47,134 nucleotides of DNA from Kamptonema formosum PCC 10802 (lineage in GTDB: Bacteria; Cyanobacteriota; Cyanobacteriia; Cyanobacteriales; Oscillatoriaceae), in contig NZ_KB235948.1 of the NCBI RefSeq assembly GCF_000332335.1, positions 1,360,807-1,407,940 on the forward strand. Reading direction: 5' to 3'. Below are positions 15,358-25,122 of the stretch, piece by piece. Numbering within the stretch: position 1 is the stretch's first letter; every line of letters starts with the position of its first letter. The notes under the pieces are model-generated. The model ran no database searches and had not been told where the DNA came from. It was given only the letters and a program-made list of their open reading frames with translations. Both the position numbers and the translations under genes were made by a program.

Positions 15358-17784
15358 CTAGGGGTTAGGACTGTTGCCGGTGGGCAAACCTTGCCGCTGG
15401 ATGAGCGGGCGCACGTCTCGCCCTGGCGTGTAGCCGTAGCCAAACGGAGAGCGCTCCGAGTCATCGATAATCTGTGGCGTCATCACTACAATCACTTCAG
15501 CCCGGTTGTTGGTTCTATTCGTCCTTCGGAACAGCGCCCCAATGATGGGCAGATCGCCTAGGATGGGGACTTTGGTAACATTCGTCCTGTCCTGTTCCTG
15601 AATGATGCCAGAGAGGATTAAGGTCTGGCCATCTCGCAGGCGAATCTCTCCAGAGCTAAGGGATCGCTCGGCGAGCAAAGCGATTGTAGTGCCGCCAAAA
15701 CTTTCTGTATCGGCAATTGAGGTCACCTTGGGCGTTACGTTTAAGGTGATAAAACCGTTGTCGTCAATCCGCTGAACCTGAACGCCGAGGATTAAACCTG
15801 CCTTTGTAATCGTTGCTGTTGTTGTCGTGGTTGATTGAGTGGCGGTAGCGTTGACTTGTGTTTGGACGTTGCCAATCACATCCTGAGTCAGGTTGACTTG
15901 AGCCTGCTGCCCTTCTTGCACAACCAGAGTCGGGTCAGTAAGAATTTTAGCATTGCCACTGACAACTTCAGCCTGCAATAGCGAGAGAAATCTCTTGGGA
16001 TATCGGATAAAAGGAAACATCCCAGCAGTCGCCGAGCCAGCAGTGTCCGCTTCTCCCGGAGTGTAAGTCGCAATACCCGGGCTGTAGGGATTCTCTGTGA
16101 CAGGGGCGCGAGGGTCGAGAATCAGGCCCGTAGTCCCACCGGGCCCGGTGAACGGGACGGCGGTCAAACCGTTTGTATTTACGAAAGGTTCTTGCGTTGC
16201 GAGTGGATTGGCTGTAATGGGTGGGCTGAGTGGGGTACTGGTCGCTGCAGTTCTGCTGGGTGGATTGAGCCCGCCGAAATTGACGGCAGCTGAGCCCCCA
16301 TCATTGACAAAGAAACTGTCGCCAACCCCGAATGAAAAGCTGCTGTTGTAGTTATCTTGTGACGACAAGTTGACGTCAATAATCTTAACATTCACCGCCA
16401 CTTGACGCCGGCGCAGGTCGAGCTGCACCAGTTGCGCGGAAGCAATTTCTACCTGACGCCTGGGCCCGACTACCGTGACGGTATTGAGCCGCTCATCCAC
16501 CAGCACCTGCAGCCCCCGCAACACCGGCTGCACGTTGACTGTAGGGGGAGCTGTCAGAGGCTCAATCCGGGTCGCCACCCGGGTGCTGGTTCGCGTAATC
16601 GCCTGGTCAGTTCCTTGAATCGGAACCGCTGTGACCTGAGTTTCTTCTTGCGTGGTGGTCACGGAGCTTTCCGCACCCATACTGGCCAAAAAGCCGGCGG
16701 CCTGTCGGGCACCCACTTGGTTCATGCGGAAGGTGCGAATCACCACATCGCGAAGTTCGTTGGGCAGCCGGGTGCCGACAAAAATTGTCCGCCCAATGCG
16801 GTTGGCTTGCAAGCCACTCAGCCGCAGGACGTAGTTGAAAACATCCTGCACCGGCTCATTTTCAATATCCAGAGAAATCCTCGGCCCCTCTGCGCCGGCA
16901 GCCGCCTGAGCCGCCTGAGCGGGCTGGCCGGGCTGGCCGGGCTGAGCTGACGTATCTCCGCTAAAAGCGATATTCAGACCGGCAGCTCTCACCAGCAGCG
17001 ACAGCACCTCTCGCACCGGCGCATCCCGCAACACCAAGCGGGGCACCCGCTCATTTGTCCCCAAATCCAGTGTGCTTCCAGAGCTGTCCGTGGTGGAAAT
17101 AGCAATATCGCCCACCGGCGGCGCTATCGCCCGAGGCAGCAAAGGCGGCGCTGCAGAGGGGCTGGCAGCCAAGGGCGGCACGCTCCCTGGAGCAGCTGGC
17201 ATGCCGTCAATGGTTACTTCTGGGTTGGGAACCATCACACTGGGCGATGAGGGCAGCGGTTGGCTCGGAGCGGCTGGCCTTGGGGGCGGCGGGACTTGCG
17301 CCGGTGGCCCTGGAGGGATGGCGGGGAGGCCGGCACTTGGCGGGCGGGGCGGAACTGGGGATGCTGCTGCCGTGCCGTTTCCGGGGCTGAAGCCAAACAG
17401 AATCCCCCGGGCGTCCCGTCCGACAATTTGGCCGGCAGGCGGGCTGCCGGTGCCGGTGACGGTGACTCTGATGCTGTTGGCATCCAGCTGACTGACCGCG
17501 ATTGAAGCGATGCCGGGGTAGGGGTTATCTTGACGGAACGCATTGCCCTGTGCTAAGCGCAACTGCGTGTTGATCACGTCTGCCACCAAATCGTTGCCGC
17601 GAACCACCGTAAAAATCTGAGGGCGCTCGCCGTTCTCCGTTTGCAAAAAAACCTCAACGCCCTGATTGGTTTGCCTGACTTGCACCCCTGTCACTTGCGT
17701 GGGGGCTGCCGCAGCCGCCGCTTGCGCCACTAGAACCGCACCCCCCCCCAACAGCAGAAAAGCCAATTCCTGATACTTTCTCAC
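15358..17784 (-). CDS. pilQ: type IV pilus secretin PilQ with AMIN domain
   Basis: An 808-residue outer membrane secretin. A signal peptide (residues 1-28) precedes an AMIN domain (TQVTGVQVRQTNQGVEVFLQT, 29-130) that binds peptidoglycan. A long proline/alanine-rich linker (about 138-225) follows, then a secretin/TonB short N-terminal domain (RISLDIENEPVQDVFNYVLRLSGL), and the secretin domain with SGIIQEQDRTNVTKVPILGDLPIIGALFRR near the C-terminus. The multimer forms the pore through which the pilus leaves. GTG 17784 is supported by GAGGAGG 5 bases upstream. It is the last gene of pilMNOQ, 207 bases after pilO, so it may also have its own promoter. Confidence 0.95.
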   Translation of the reverse strand: MRKYQELAFLLLGGGAVLVAQAAAAAAPTQVTGVQVRQTNQGVEVFLQTENGERPQIFTVVRGNDLVADVINTQLRLAQGNAFRQDNPYPGIASIAVSQLDANSIRVTVTGTGSPPAGQIVGRDARGILFGFSPGNGTAAASPVPPRPPSAGLPAIPPGPPAQVPPPPRPAAPSQPLPSSPSVMVPNPEVTIDGMPAAPGSVPPLAASPSAAPPLLPRAIAPPVGDIAISTTDSSGSTLDLGTNERVPRLVLRDAPVREVLSLLVRAAGLNIAFSGDTSAQPGQPGQPAQAAQAAAGAEGPRISLDIENEPVQDVFNYVLRLSGLQANRIGRTIFVGTRLPNELRDVVIRTFRMNQVGARQAAGFLASMGAESSVTTTQEETQVTAVPIQGTDQAITRTSTRVATRIEPLTAPPTVNVQPVLRGLQVLVDERLNTVTVVGPRRQVEIASAQLVQLDLRRRQVAVNVKIIDVNLSSQDNYNSSFSFGVGDSFFVNDGGSAAVNFGGLNPPSRTAATSTPLSPPITANPLATQEPFVNTNGLTAVPFTGPGGTTGLILDPRAPVTENPYSPGIATYTPGEADTAGSATAGMFPFIRYPKRFLSLLQAEVVSGNAKILTDPTLVVQEGQQAQVNLTQDVIGNVQTQVNATATQSTTTTTATITKAGLILGVQVQRIDDNGFITLNVTPKVTSIADTESFGGTTIALLAERSLSSGEIRLRDGQTLILSGIIQEQDRTNVTKVPILGDLPIIGALFRRTNRTNNRAEVIVVMTPQIIDDSERSPFGYGYTPGRDVRPLIQRQGLPTGNSPNP

Positions 17785-17991
17785 CGTTCCCTCCTCATGT
17801 CACCCAATCAAACAAACATAACTGACTGAGCTGTTTTATAGCATTTTGCTGTTTCGACCCACCAACCCCTCCCCCACACAAGGCCGGATTTATCCGGTCT
17901 CTACAGCAGTCACCGCCCAATAAATCCGGGCTCTAGAATATCCTCTCCCGCTCCCAGGCTGCCGGTGCTCTGTCTGCGGACTGATTCCGGA

Positions 17992-18738
17992 CTACTTTTT
18001 CTTTTCGGCGGGCGCTGGTTTCGCAGCGCTTTCCTCCGGCGATTTCGGCACGATAGCCAGGAGATCGAAGGTGGTTTTGAGCGTTGGGTCGCTCAGGCCC
18101 TGCACTTTGCCTTCCGGCGTCACCAGCAGCTCCAGGGTTTGTTCGTCCACCTGCGAGTCGAATTTCCCCATCACCAGCAGGGGCTCCAACCGCTCAATAT
18201 TGCGGATAACCGACTGGATTTCAGCGAAGGTGCCTTCCACCTCCAGCGAAACTGACAGGGATTGAAACCCTTGCAGGTTCCCCGCTGGTGCCGGTTTGCC
18301 ATCCTTGGTAAACAGCGCCTGCGAGAGGGTGCTGTCTGCCGGTTTGTAATTTTTCAGCTTGGCTCCGCTCTCCCTAACGAGCTTGTTAATATCTAACAGC
18401 AGCGTATCTAAGGTTTTCTCCTCACCCAACAGGGCTTCAACCTGTGTTTTTAGCTGTTTTTCCCTGTCCCGATTCGCCTCGGCTTCTTGCTTCTTTGACT
18501 GCCCAATTTTCAGTCCAGCAATTAGTTGCTCTTTCGCCTTAATATCATCGTTCAGTTTTCCCTGAGCTTCCTGCGCCGGCTGCAGCAGGTACATGAACAT
18601 AGCCACAGCGGCTGCCAGTCCAGCAACGGCGGCCAGCCCCCCCATCAGGGTTGGCGTTAGTTGAATGCCAAATAACCCACCTTTACTAGCCTCTTGTTCG
18701 CCGCTCTCGGCTCCATAATACTCTTCACTGACTGTCAT
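17992..18738 (-). CDS. pilO: type IV pilus assembly protein PilO
   Basis: A 248-residue inner membrane protein. One membrane helix (about 32-52, LMGGLAAVAGLAAAVAMFMYLL), then a long coiled coil rich in K, E and Q (55-105), then a ferredoxin-like periplasmic domain (FQSLSVSLEVEGTFAEIQSVIRNIERLEPLL). PilO pairs with PilN and links PilM in the cytoplasm to the PilQ pore. Its ATG overlaps the pilN stop by four bases, a sign of translational coupling. Cyanobacteria usually lack PilP, and none is seen here. Confidence 0.9.
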   Translation of the reverse strand: MTVSEEYYGAESGEQEASKGGLFGIQLTPTLMGGLAAVAGLAAAVAMFMYLLQPAQEAQGKLNDDIKAKEQLIAGLKIGQSKKQEAEANRDREKQLKTQVEALLGEEKTLDTLLLDINKLVRESGAKLKNYKPADSTLSQALFTKDGKPAPAGNLQGFQSLSVSLEVEGTFAEIQSVIRNIERLEPLLVMGKFDSQVDEQTLELLVTPEGKVQGLSDPTLKTTFDLLAIVPKSPEESAAKPAPAEKKK

Positions 18739-19697
18739 GGAAGATCGACCCCCTTATTTTGCAGTGTTTCAACGCGACTCGCCAGTCCAATTGCTCCGGT
18801 GCGCGTCAACTCTCCGACAAGCTGGGAAGCCAAAGTCTTGTTGACCCCCACTTCAATCTTGTAATTCACCACTGTTGGCAGTTCCAGTTTGGGGGGCTGT
18901 GCCGGCGCTGCCTGTGTTTTCTCCTTGGGGTCAGGCACTGCCACCTTTAAGGAATTATCCACCAAATTCGCTTCAACCAGTTTCACCTCGCTGGCATTCA
19001 AGAATGGAGACTGCTTGAGAGTTAGCATAAAATCATTCACCTCGTCAAACGATTTGGCTGTGCCTGAAAGCTGAATCTTTTGTTTAAAGAATTGCCAGTT
19101 GACCTCTGCTGGTGGGGGGCCCGGTGGGGGGGCTGCCGGTGGGGGGGCGCTGCCTGCTGGAGCACCGCCTGCTGGAGCACCGCCTGCTGGGGTGGCCGCT
19201 GGTGTTGGGCTGGGGGCTGGTGTTGGGGGAGCGGCGGCTTTTGGCGCTGCGGCTGCGGTTTTGCTGAATTCTTCGTCTGCCGTTACCGTCTGCTGTAGCA
19301 TCGAGACTTGAACCCCAGACGGAACCCGCTCGCGAATATCTTGGAAGATCGCGGAGATCGGCTTGATGGAGGTATTGAACAGCGTGGCCAATCCCTGGGT
19401 CTGGGCCTTAATTTGATCGGCCTCCGCTTGGATGGCTTTAATTTCCTGATCCTTGGTCGTCCACCCTTTCAACTCCCCGTCCAGACGGGCTAGCTGTTCC
19501 TGCAATTCTTGATTTTTACTCTGGGTCACGAACCACCAACCGCCCACCACCGCCGGCAGGAACACGCCAACGGCCACCCCCGCAAACAGGGGGATCGGGT
19601 CGGCCACCTTGACCCCGCCACCCTTCTTGGGGATAACTTTTACTTGGGGCTTGTAGTCGGGGCGGTCATTGAGAAAATTAATCTCTACGCTGTACAT
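18735..19697 (-). CDS. pilN: type IV pilus assembly protein PilN
   Basis: A 320-residue protein with the usual PilN opening (MYSVEINFLNDRPDY), a membrane helix at about 36-58 and a coiled-coil stretch (NQELQEQLARLDGELKGW). The periplasmic domain ends with KIEVGVNKTLASQLVGELTRTGAIGL. The N-terminal cytoplasmic tail binds PilM. Residues about 155-200 are an alanine, proline and glycine repeat (APAGGAPAGGAPAG) made by short direct DNA repeats at 19125-19235. It is four bases from pilM and overlaps pilO. Confidence 0.9.
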   Translation of the reverse strand: MYSVEINFLNDRPDYKPQVKVIPKKGGGVKVADPIPLFAGVAVGVFLPAVVGGWWFVTQSKNQELQEQLARLDGELKGWTTKDQEIKAIQAEADQIKAQTQGLATLFNTSIKPISAIFQDIRERVPSGVQVSMLQQTVTADEEFSKTAAAAPKAAAPPTPAPSPTPAATPAGGAPAGGAPAGSAPPPAAPPPGPPPAEVNWQFFKQKIQLSGTAKSFDEVNDFMLTLKQSPFLNASEVKLVEANLVDNSLKVAVPDPKEKTQAAPAQPPKLELPTVVNYKIEVGVNKTLASQLVGELTRTGAIGLASRVETLQNKGVDLP

Positions 19698-19701
19698 TGC
19701 C

Positions 19702-20805
19702 TTACACCTCCCGCAGTCCTAAACCTAATACAACCCCTAATCCCGCTCGCTGCGCCGGGGTCATTTCATCGCCCACCTCCACAGACAGGCTTTCTACTGG
19801 ATCTACCGCAGAAGTGGGCATGCTCAACCGCTGCATGAAAAACTCATCCAGCTGTCCCAAGGCCGATCCTGGCCCTGCCAGCAGCAGCTGGGCTACCTCT
19901 AACTCTTCGCTCTGATTGAGATAGAAATCAATCGACCGGCGGATTTCATCCGCTAGCTCTCCTAACATTTTCAGCATGGCAGCCGTACCGGGGTTCGTTC
20001 CTCCCATTGTACCCAGTCCTGAGGTGTCTGCCGGCGTCACGGGAATGGTCATCCCCGCCAGCAGGTCGGTGTTTCTCGTGGGCGGCAAGTTCATCGCTTT
20101 CGAGAGGGCGGCCTGAATTTGGTAAGTGCCGATGGGAATCGTGCGAGAAAACTGCGGGATTCCCTCCACCACAATGGCAATCTCTGTGCTCTCAAATTGA
20201 ATATCTGCAATCACAGCGGCCTCTTGCGGTGTGAACTGCTCGAGTTGCTGCCGAATCGTCCGCAGCAGGGCAAAACTGGTCACCTCTATGACATCGAGCC
20301 CTAACCCAGCTTCTTTAAAAATATTTATATAGATATCGGTAATTTCTCTGCGGGTGGCAACCAGGAGCACCTGCACCTTCTCAATCCCATCTTCATCGAC
20401 GAACAGCCCCAGTTTTTGGAAGTCCACATCCGCTTCCTCGCGGGGGAATGGCAAATACAGCCCCGCTTCCTGGTTCATGTAGTCCCGCATATCTTGATCG
20501 CTGAGTTCCGCCGGCACCGGAATCAAGCGGATCACAGCCTCTCTGCCCGGAATCGCCGTAGCCACCTGCTTGAGCTTGATTTTGTTCTCTGCCAGGGCTT
20601 CCACGATCAGGTTGGCCACTGCCGGCGCGTCAGTAATCTGGCCTTCTTGAAAGAGGCCCTCTGGAACGTCCACCGAGATGAAGGTGGCCAATTTGTAGCC
20701 CTGACCGTGCTTGCGCAACTGGGCAATATTAATCCTGTCCGGAGCGATCTCCACAGCGAGCCCTTGCTTTTTTTTGGCAAATAGTTTTTTTAAGGCGTTA
20801 ACCAC
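19702..20805 (-). CDS. pilM: type IV pilus assembly ATPase-like protein PilM
   Basis: A 367-residue actin-like cytoplasmic protein with VEIAPDRINIAQLRK at the start, the middle segment TAIPGREAVIRLIPVPAEL, the ATP-site strand AVIADIQFESTEIAIV and a C-terminal LLLAGPGSALGQLDEFF. PilM binds the N-terminal tail of PilN and joins the inner membrane complex to the pilus motor. First gene of the pilMNOQ operon; the promoter should lie in the 300 bases upstream. Confidence 0.93.
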   Translation of the reverse strand: MVNALKKLFAKKKQGLAVEIAPDRINIAQLRKHGQGYKLATFISVDVPEGLFQEGQITDAPAVANLIVEALAENKIKLKQVATAIPGREAVIRLIPVPAELSDQDMRDYMNQEAGLYLPFPREEADVDFQKLGLFVDEDGIEKVQVLLVATRREITDIYINIFKEAGLGLDVIEVTSFALLRTIRQQLEQFTPQEAAVIADIQFESTEIAIVVEGIPQFSRTIPIGTYQIQAALSKAMNLPPTRNTDLLAGMTIPVTPADTSGLGTMGGTNPGTAAMLKMLGELADEIRRSIDFYLNQSEELEVAQLLLAGPGSALGQLDEFFMQRLSMPTSAVDPVESLSVEVGDEMTPAQRAGLGVVLGLGLREV

Positions 20806-21104
20806 GGCTTTGTCCCTTGAGCAATATCAGGGTGACTTGGGCTGAGAGAAAATAACACCGGCACCAGTACGGGTGCTTGCCCGTTGCGCCCCGGCGCGAT
20901 TTGCGGTAAACCAATCCTACCCAGTTTAACCGGTCAGCTATCGCCACCAACCGCTGCTAGCGCCCTGCCTGCGAACTCCCATCCCGACTCGGGCGCACAC
21001 CGAGCTGCTCCTGCCCGGGGTGAGGCCCATTCCGGTTGCCCCTGTCTCGTTATAGTAGAGTCTTGATTACTAATCGACACCGGCACCGAAGGCGCGAGCA
21101 CATA
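20806..21104. other. divergent intergenic region pilM / lipoprotein
   Basis: About 300 bases that must contain the promoters of pilMNOQ (minus) and of the binding-protein gene (plus). A TATAGT at about 21050 could serve as a -10 for the latter, but I see no matching -35. No small gene is evident. Confidence 0.6.
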
Positions 21105-22391
21105 ATGAGCAAAATTAAAACCTGGAGACGGTTTGCAGTCTTTGGCCTGTTGGGGTTTGTGCTGGCTTGGGCCGTCAGCTGCACCCCAGCACCGGGCCCC
21201 GGGCAGCAGGCATCCGGACGGCAAGAAGTTCAATTCTGGACAATGCAGCTGCATCCGGAATTTACAGACTACTTCAACAGCCTGATCGCCAGCTTTGAAT
21301 CAGAGAACCCAGACATCAAGGTGCGCTGGGTGGACGTGCCCTGGTCGGCAATGGAAAGCAAGATCCTGGCAGCAGTTTCCGCCAAAACCGCCCCTGACGT
21401 AGTTAACCTCAACCCCAACTTCGCCTCCCTGCTGGCAGGGCGCAATGCTTGGCTCTATCTAGATTCTAAAGTGCCCCCCACCGTCCGCGACCAGTATTTG
21501 CCAAATATTTGGAAAGCCAGCACCCTCGATGGCAAAAGCTTTGGAATCCCCTGGTATCTCACCACTCGCATCACCATTTATAACACCCAAATCCTCCAGC
21601 AAGCTGGCATCACCTCCCCACCGGCAACTTACGCTCAATTGGCTGAGGCCGCCAAGCAAATTAAACAAAAAACCGGCAAATATGCCTTTTTTGTAACCTT
21701 TGTCCCCGAAGATTCCGCCGAAGTGCTGGAATCCTTGGTGCAAATGGGCGTACAGCTGGTAGACTCCCAAGGCAAGGCGGCGTTTAACACCCCCGAAGGC
21801 AAGGCGGCGTTTCAATACTGGGCAGACCTCTACAAAAATGGCCTGCTTCCCAAGGAAGCCCTCACCCAAGGGCACCGGCGCGCCATTGAACTCTACCAAG
21901 CCGGTGAGATCGCCTTCCTCAATTCTGGCCCGCAATTCTTCAAGACCATTGCCCAAAACGCACCGGCTGTCGCCCAAGTTTCCGCCGCCGCCCCAGAAAT
22001 CACCGGCCCGACCGGCAAGAAAAATGTGGCCGTGATGAACCTCTCTATCCCCCAGAGCACTGACCAGCCAGACGCCGCCCTCAAATTTGCCCTGTTTGTC
22101 ACTAACGACAAAAACCAGCTGGCCTTTGCCAAAGCCGCCAATGTCCTCCCCTCTACCAAAGAAGCCCTCAAAGACAGCTTTTTCACGGCACCGGCACAGC
22201 CGACGCCGGTGGACAAGGCCCGTGTCGTCAGTGCCAGCCAGCTGAAAGACGCAGAGGTTTTAATCCCAGCCATGAAGGATATCAACCAGCTGCAAAAAAT
22301 CATTTACGACAATTTGCAAGCAGCCATGCTGGGTGAAAAAACCGTCGAGCAAGCCGTTGCCGGTGCCGCCGACACCTGGAATAAACGCTAG
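21105..22391 (+). CDS. ABC transporter sugar-binding lipoprotein
   Basis: A 428-residue extracytoplasmic solute-binding protein of the family 1 (sugar) type. A lipoprotein signal ends in LAWAVSC; QFWTMQLHPEFTDYFNSLIASFESENPDIKVRW, APDVVNLNPNFASLLAG and KSFGIPWYLTTRITIYN are typical of maltose or glycerol-phosphate binding proteins. I chose ATG 21105; a longer frame from 21036 would put a basic segment before the signal peptide. No permease or ATPase genes are nearby, so it is an orphan binding protein. The ligand is unknown. Confidence 0.88.
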   Translation: MSKIKTWRRFAVFGLLGFVLAWAVSCTPAPGPGQQASGRQEVQFWTMQLHPEFTDYFNSLIASFESENPDIKVRWVDVPWSAMESKILAAVSAKTAPDVVNLNPNFASLLAGRNAWLYLDSKVPPTVRDQYLPNIWKASTLDGKSFGIPWYLTTRITIYNTQILQQAGITSPPATYAQLAEAAKQIKQKTGKYAFFVTFVPEDSAEVLESLVQMGVQLVDSQGKAAFNTPEGKAAFQYWADLYKNGLLPKEALTQGHRRAIELYQAGEIAFLNSGPQFFKTIAQNAPAVAQVSAAAPEITGPTGKKNVAVMNLSIPQSTDQPDAALKFALFVTNDKNQLAFAKAANVLPSTKEALKDSFFTAPAQPTPVDKARVVSASQLKDAEVLIPAMKDINQLQKIIYDNLQAAMLGEKTVEQAVAGAADTWNKR

Positions 22392-22398
22392 TTCGCCC

Positions 22399-22462
22399 GG
22401 GACAGGCGGGACGCCTGTCCTACGCCTCTATCTCCAGGCGTAGCACAGGCGTCTCGCCTGTG
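22399..22462. repeat. three consecutive hairpins (GGACAGGCG family)
   Basis: GGGACAGGCGGGACGCCTGTCC, CTACGCCT...AGGCGTAG and CACAGGCG...CGCCTGTG follow one another in the 86-base gap between two convergent genes. The GGACAGGCG...CGCCTGTCC palindrome recurs at 23864-23914, 27196-27215, 33083-33105 and 36324-36344. Confidence 0.85.
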
Positions 22463-22477
22463 CCTTGATGGCCCATC

Positions 22478-23737
22478 CTAACGCAGCTTCAAGAAATGTC
22501 CAATCAAATATAGCGACCCGCACAAAACGGTTAAATTGTCAAGACTTTCGGCAGCAGCCGACAAACCGGCTTCCAGATCCGCAAAGCACCGGCAATCCGC
22601 CAACTCTGGGCAAATGCTGTTGGCGAGATCCGCCAGTTCTTCCGGCGCAGCGGAATTGGCATCGGGCACCGGCACGAGAAACAGCCGGTCTTGCGGTCGC
22701 AGCAATGCCTTAAACATGCCGGCGCGGTCCTTACTCGCCAGTATCCCCATCACCCACGTCACCGCACCGGCATCCAGAGAATCGGCATACCGGCGCAGCG
22801 CCCTAGCGGAAGCCTCATTGTGGGCACCGTCGGCCAGCAGCCGCCGGTTGCGCCAAGTCACCCATTGCAAGCGTCCTGGCCAGCGAGTTTTGGCCATGCC
22901 AGCCGCGATCGTCCCGTCAGAAATCTCCCACCCCTGCTGGCGCAAAATTTGCAGCGCCGCCATCGCTAGCGCCGAATTGCCAAGCTGGATATCTCCCTCC
23001 AGCAGCAGCGGATACTCAATCCCCCGGTACGACGCCCATCTCGTCGGGTGCTCCCCTGACAGAGACGCACTTTCCAAAACCGCTGCCGGTTCTGGCCACA
23101 CCGCCGGACAGCCCAGTTCCGCAATCCGTTTTTCCACCACCGCCCGCGCTTCCGGTGGCAGCTGTCCCACCACCGCAGGGCACCCAGACTTGAGGATGCC
23201 GGCTTTCTCACCGGCAATGTCCGCTAAAGTAGGGCCGAGGACTTGCCAGTGCTCCCAGCTAATCGAAGTAATCACGCTCACCAAAGGACGATCGCACACA
23301 TTTGTGGCATCCAGACGTCCCCCCAACCCCACTTCCATCACCGCCACATCCACCTGCTGTTGGGCAAAATACAGCCACGCCGCTGCAGTTATCACTTCAA
23401 ACTGGGTCGGTGAGGGCTCATCGGGTGCGATAGCCTCTTGCACTTCCAGCAGCAACTGCTGCAACTGTGCCGGTGAGATCGGCTCTTCATTCAGGCAAAT
23501 GCGTTCAGTCCAGTCCACAAGATGAGGCGAAATGTACCGTCCGGTGCGATAGCCGGCTTCCGCAAGCACTGCAGACAGGTAGGCGCACACAGAACCCTTG
23601 CCATTCGTCCCAGCTACATGGATAACCGGCACTGCGGAGTGCGGGTATCCCAACTTGGCCAACAGCTGCCGGCTCCGCTCCAAACCCGGACGGACGCCAA
23701 AGTGTTCAAATCTTTTGAGAATCGTGTCGCTGCTCAC
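22478..23737 (-). CDS. folC: bifunctional folylpolyglutamate synthase/dihydrofolate synthase
   Basis: A 419-residue protein with the Mur-ligase P-loop VIHVAGTNGKGSVCAYL, the folate-type YISPHLVDWTERI, EVGLGGRLDATNVC and the C-terminal ADGAHNEASARAL. It adds glutamate to dihydropteroate and extends the tail of folates. Folate is used by the nearby ThyX. GTG 23737 gives the usual family start; no clear ribosome binding site is seen. It is convergent with the lipoprotein across a hairpin cluster. Confidence 0.95.
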   Translation of the reverse strand: MSSDTILKRFEHFGVRPGLERSRQLLAKLGYPHSAVPVIHVAGTNGKGSVCAYLSAVLAEAGYRTGRYISPHLVDWTERICLNEEPISPAQLQQLLLEVQEAIAPDEPSPTQFEVITAAAWLYFAQQQVDVAVMEVGLGGRLDATNVCDRPLVSVITSISWEHWQVLGPTLADIAGEKAGILKSGCPAVVGQLPPEARAVVEKRIAELGCPAVWPEPAAVLESASLSGEHPTRWASYRGIEYPLLLEGDIQLGNSALAMAALQILRQQGWEISDGTIAAGMAKTRWPGRLQWVTWRNRRLLADGAHNEASARALRRYADSLDAGAVTWVMGILASKDRAGMFKALLRPQDRLFLVPVPDANSAAPEELADLANSICPELADCRCFADLEAGLSAAAESLDNLTVLCGSLYLIGHFLKLR

Positions 23738-25122
23738 AATCTTAGATGTTACTCATCTCTAGCAATCAGGTCAAATCTTCTTCTCAAGCCGCAACAATAC
23801 CCATTTTGGATGCAAGGATTTTGGATTTTGCCTTTTATAGCATTATTCACTTAGGTTAGGACAGGAGGAAGGACGCTGTCGCGTCCCGCTTCGCTATCGG
23901 AGGGAACGCCTGTCCTACGCCTTTTATAGCAGTATGCACTTAGGTTAGAACATTAGAGCTTCAGGGGGGGCGAGACGCCTGCCCTACGTCTATATAGCAG
24001 TAAGCATTTAGGAAACCTACATTCCGGCCTCCCTTGCTCCAGAGATCCCGAAGCTTCTATTGTTCTAACCAATATGACTGCTGCTATATTAGGACAGTAG
24101 GAAGGACGCTGTCGCGTCCCGCTTCGCTATCAGAGAGAACGCCTGTCCTACGCCTTTTATCCCTAGGCCACTGATGTTCTAAGCAATATGACTGCTGCGA
24201 GAAAAGGCAGCAGAAAAGGATTTTAACCCACACAAAATACAGCCCGCACCCTTGACTCATATTAGCGCTAGCTCATATTAGTGAGGTGCGGGCCCGCCTC
24301 ACTAATATGAATGCCGCTGGCAAAGGCTATATTAGCCTGCCGGTGCTGCCGCCCCAGCAATCGCCCTCTTGGAATTGAGCTTGATTTTAGTGGGTTTCAG
24401 TGGGAATAAGTAGGTTCCAGAAACCCGGTAGGGGCGCGGCGGGACGCGCCCCTACGCTCACTGAGTTTCTCCCTACCTCACTAATATGAGAAAACCTACA
24501 GCTAGAAAAACGATCTCCAGTCAGGGGGCGGTATAGTGTTCCAGGACTTGCGCAGCGACACTTAATTGTGTGGTGGGTTACGCCCTTCGCGTTCCCCACC
24601 CTACAGATACAGGCGCAAGCGTAAGTCCTGTGTGCGAGCGGGTTTATATTCTACCGCTTTCTCAGCTCAAGCGCAAGAGACAATATTTTTTTCTGAGACG
24701 AACGCTCCCTTTAAATGGCAGCTTGTCAGACATCGTGGTGCTTCTCTTCCTGCCCTAAGAGCCGTTGTGGAGTTGATTATAGCAGCAGTCATATTGGTTA
24801 AAACACGCTATGGCCCAATTGCCGGCTGCTATATCAGAGGTTAGGGGCGGGTTTATCGCTGCTGTAGCTGTGTGGCACAGGTTGTGGGTGAACCCGCCCC
24901 TACATCATGTTAAACCCCTTGTCTTAACCTAAGTGCATAGTGCTATAATATCTGAATGCCTAACCGTTCAGCCCGAAGATCGCAAGCCGCGCCCTGCCGG
25001 TGAAAACGCTACAGACGCGCGCCCCCTGCGGGACTGCCTCCGGCATACTGCTTCCCGCAGGGCAGACGCCAAGAGCGCCTAGGAAAAAAAAGAGAGCGGA
25101 TTCTACAAGTTATTTAGAAGTC
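23738..25122. other. 1.4-kb repeat-filled intergenic region
   Basis: No believable gene. It contains TATAGCAG elements and their fragments (23836-24200, 24777-24835, 24917-24950), GGACAGGCG palindromes, an interrupted AGAAACCCGG palindrome (24417-24493), and a TAGGGGCGGGTT...AACCCGCCCCTA repeat (24842-24902). It also holds a GTGGTGGGTTACGC...CCCCACCCTAC repeat (24567-24604). Confidence 0.8.
23836..24200. mobile_element. cluster of TATAGCAG miniature elements
   Basis: Left ends reading TATAGCAGTATGCACTTAGG (or near variants) occur at 23835, 23935 and 23994. Right ends reading TGTTCTAACCAATATGACTGCTG occur at about 24061-24083 and 24175-24196. GGACAGGCG-type palindromes lie within. The elements are nested or tandem, and no transposase is present. 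Confidence 0.7.
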
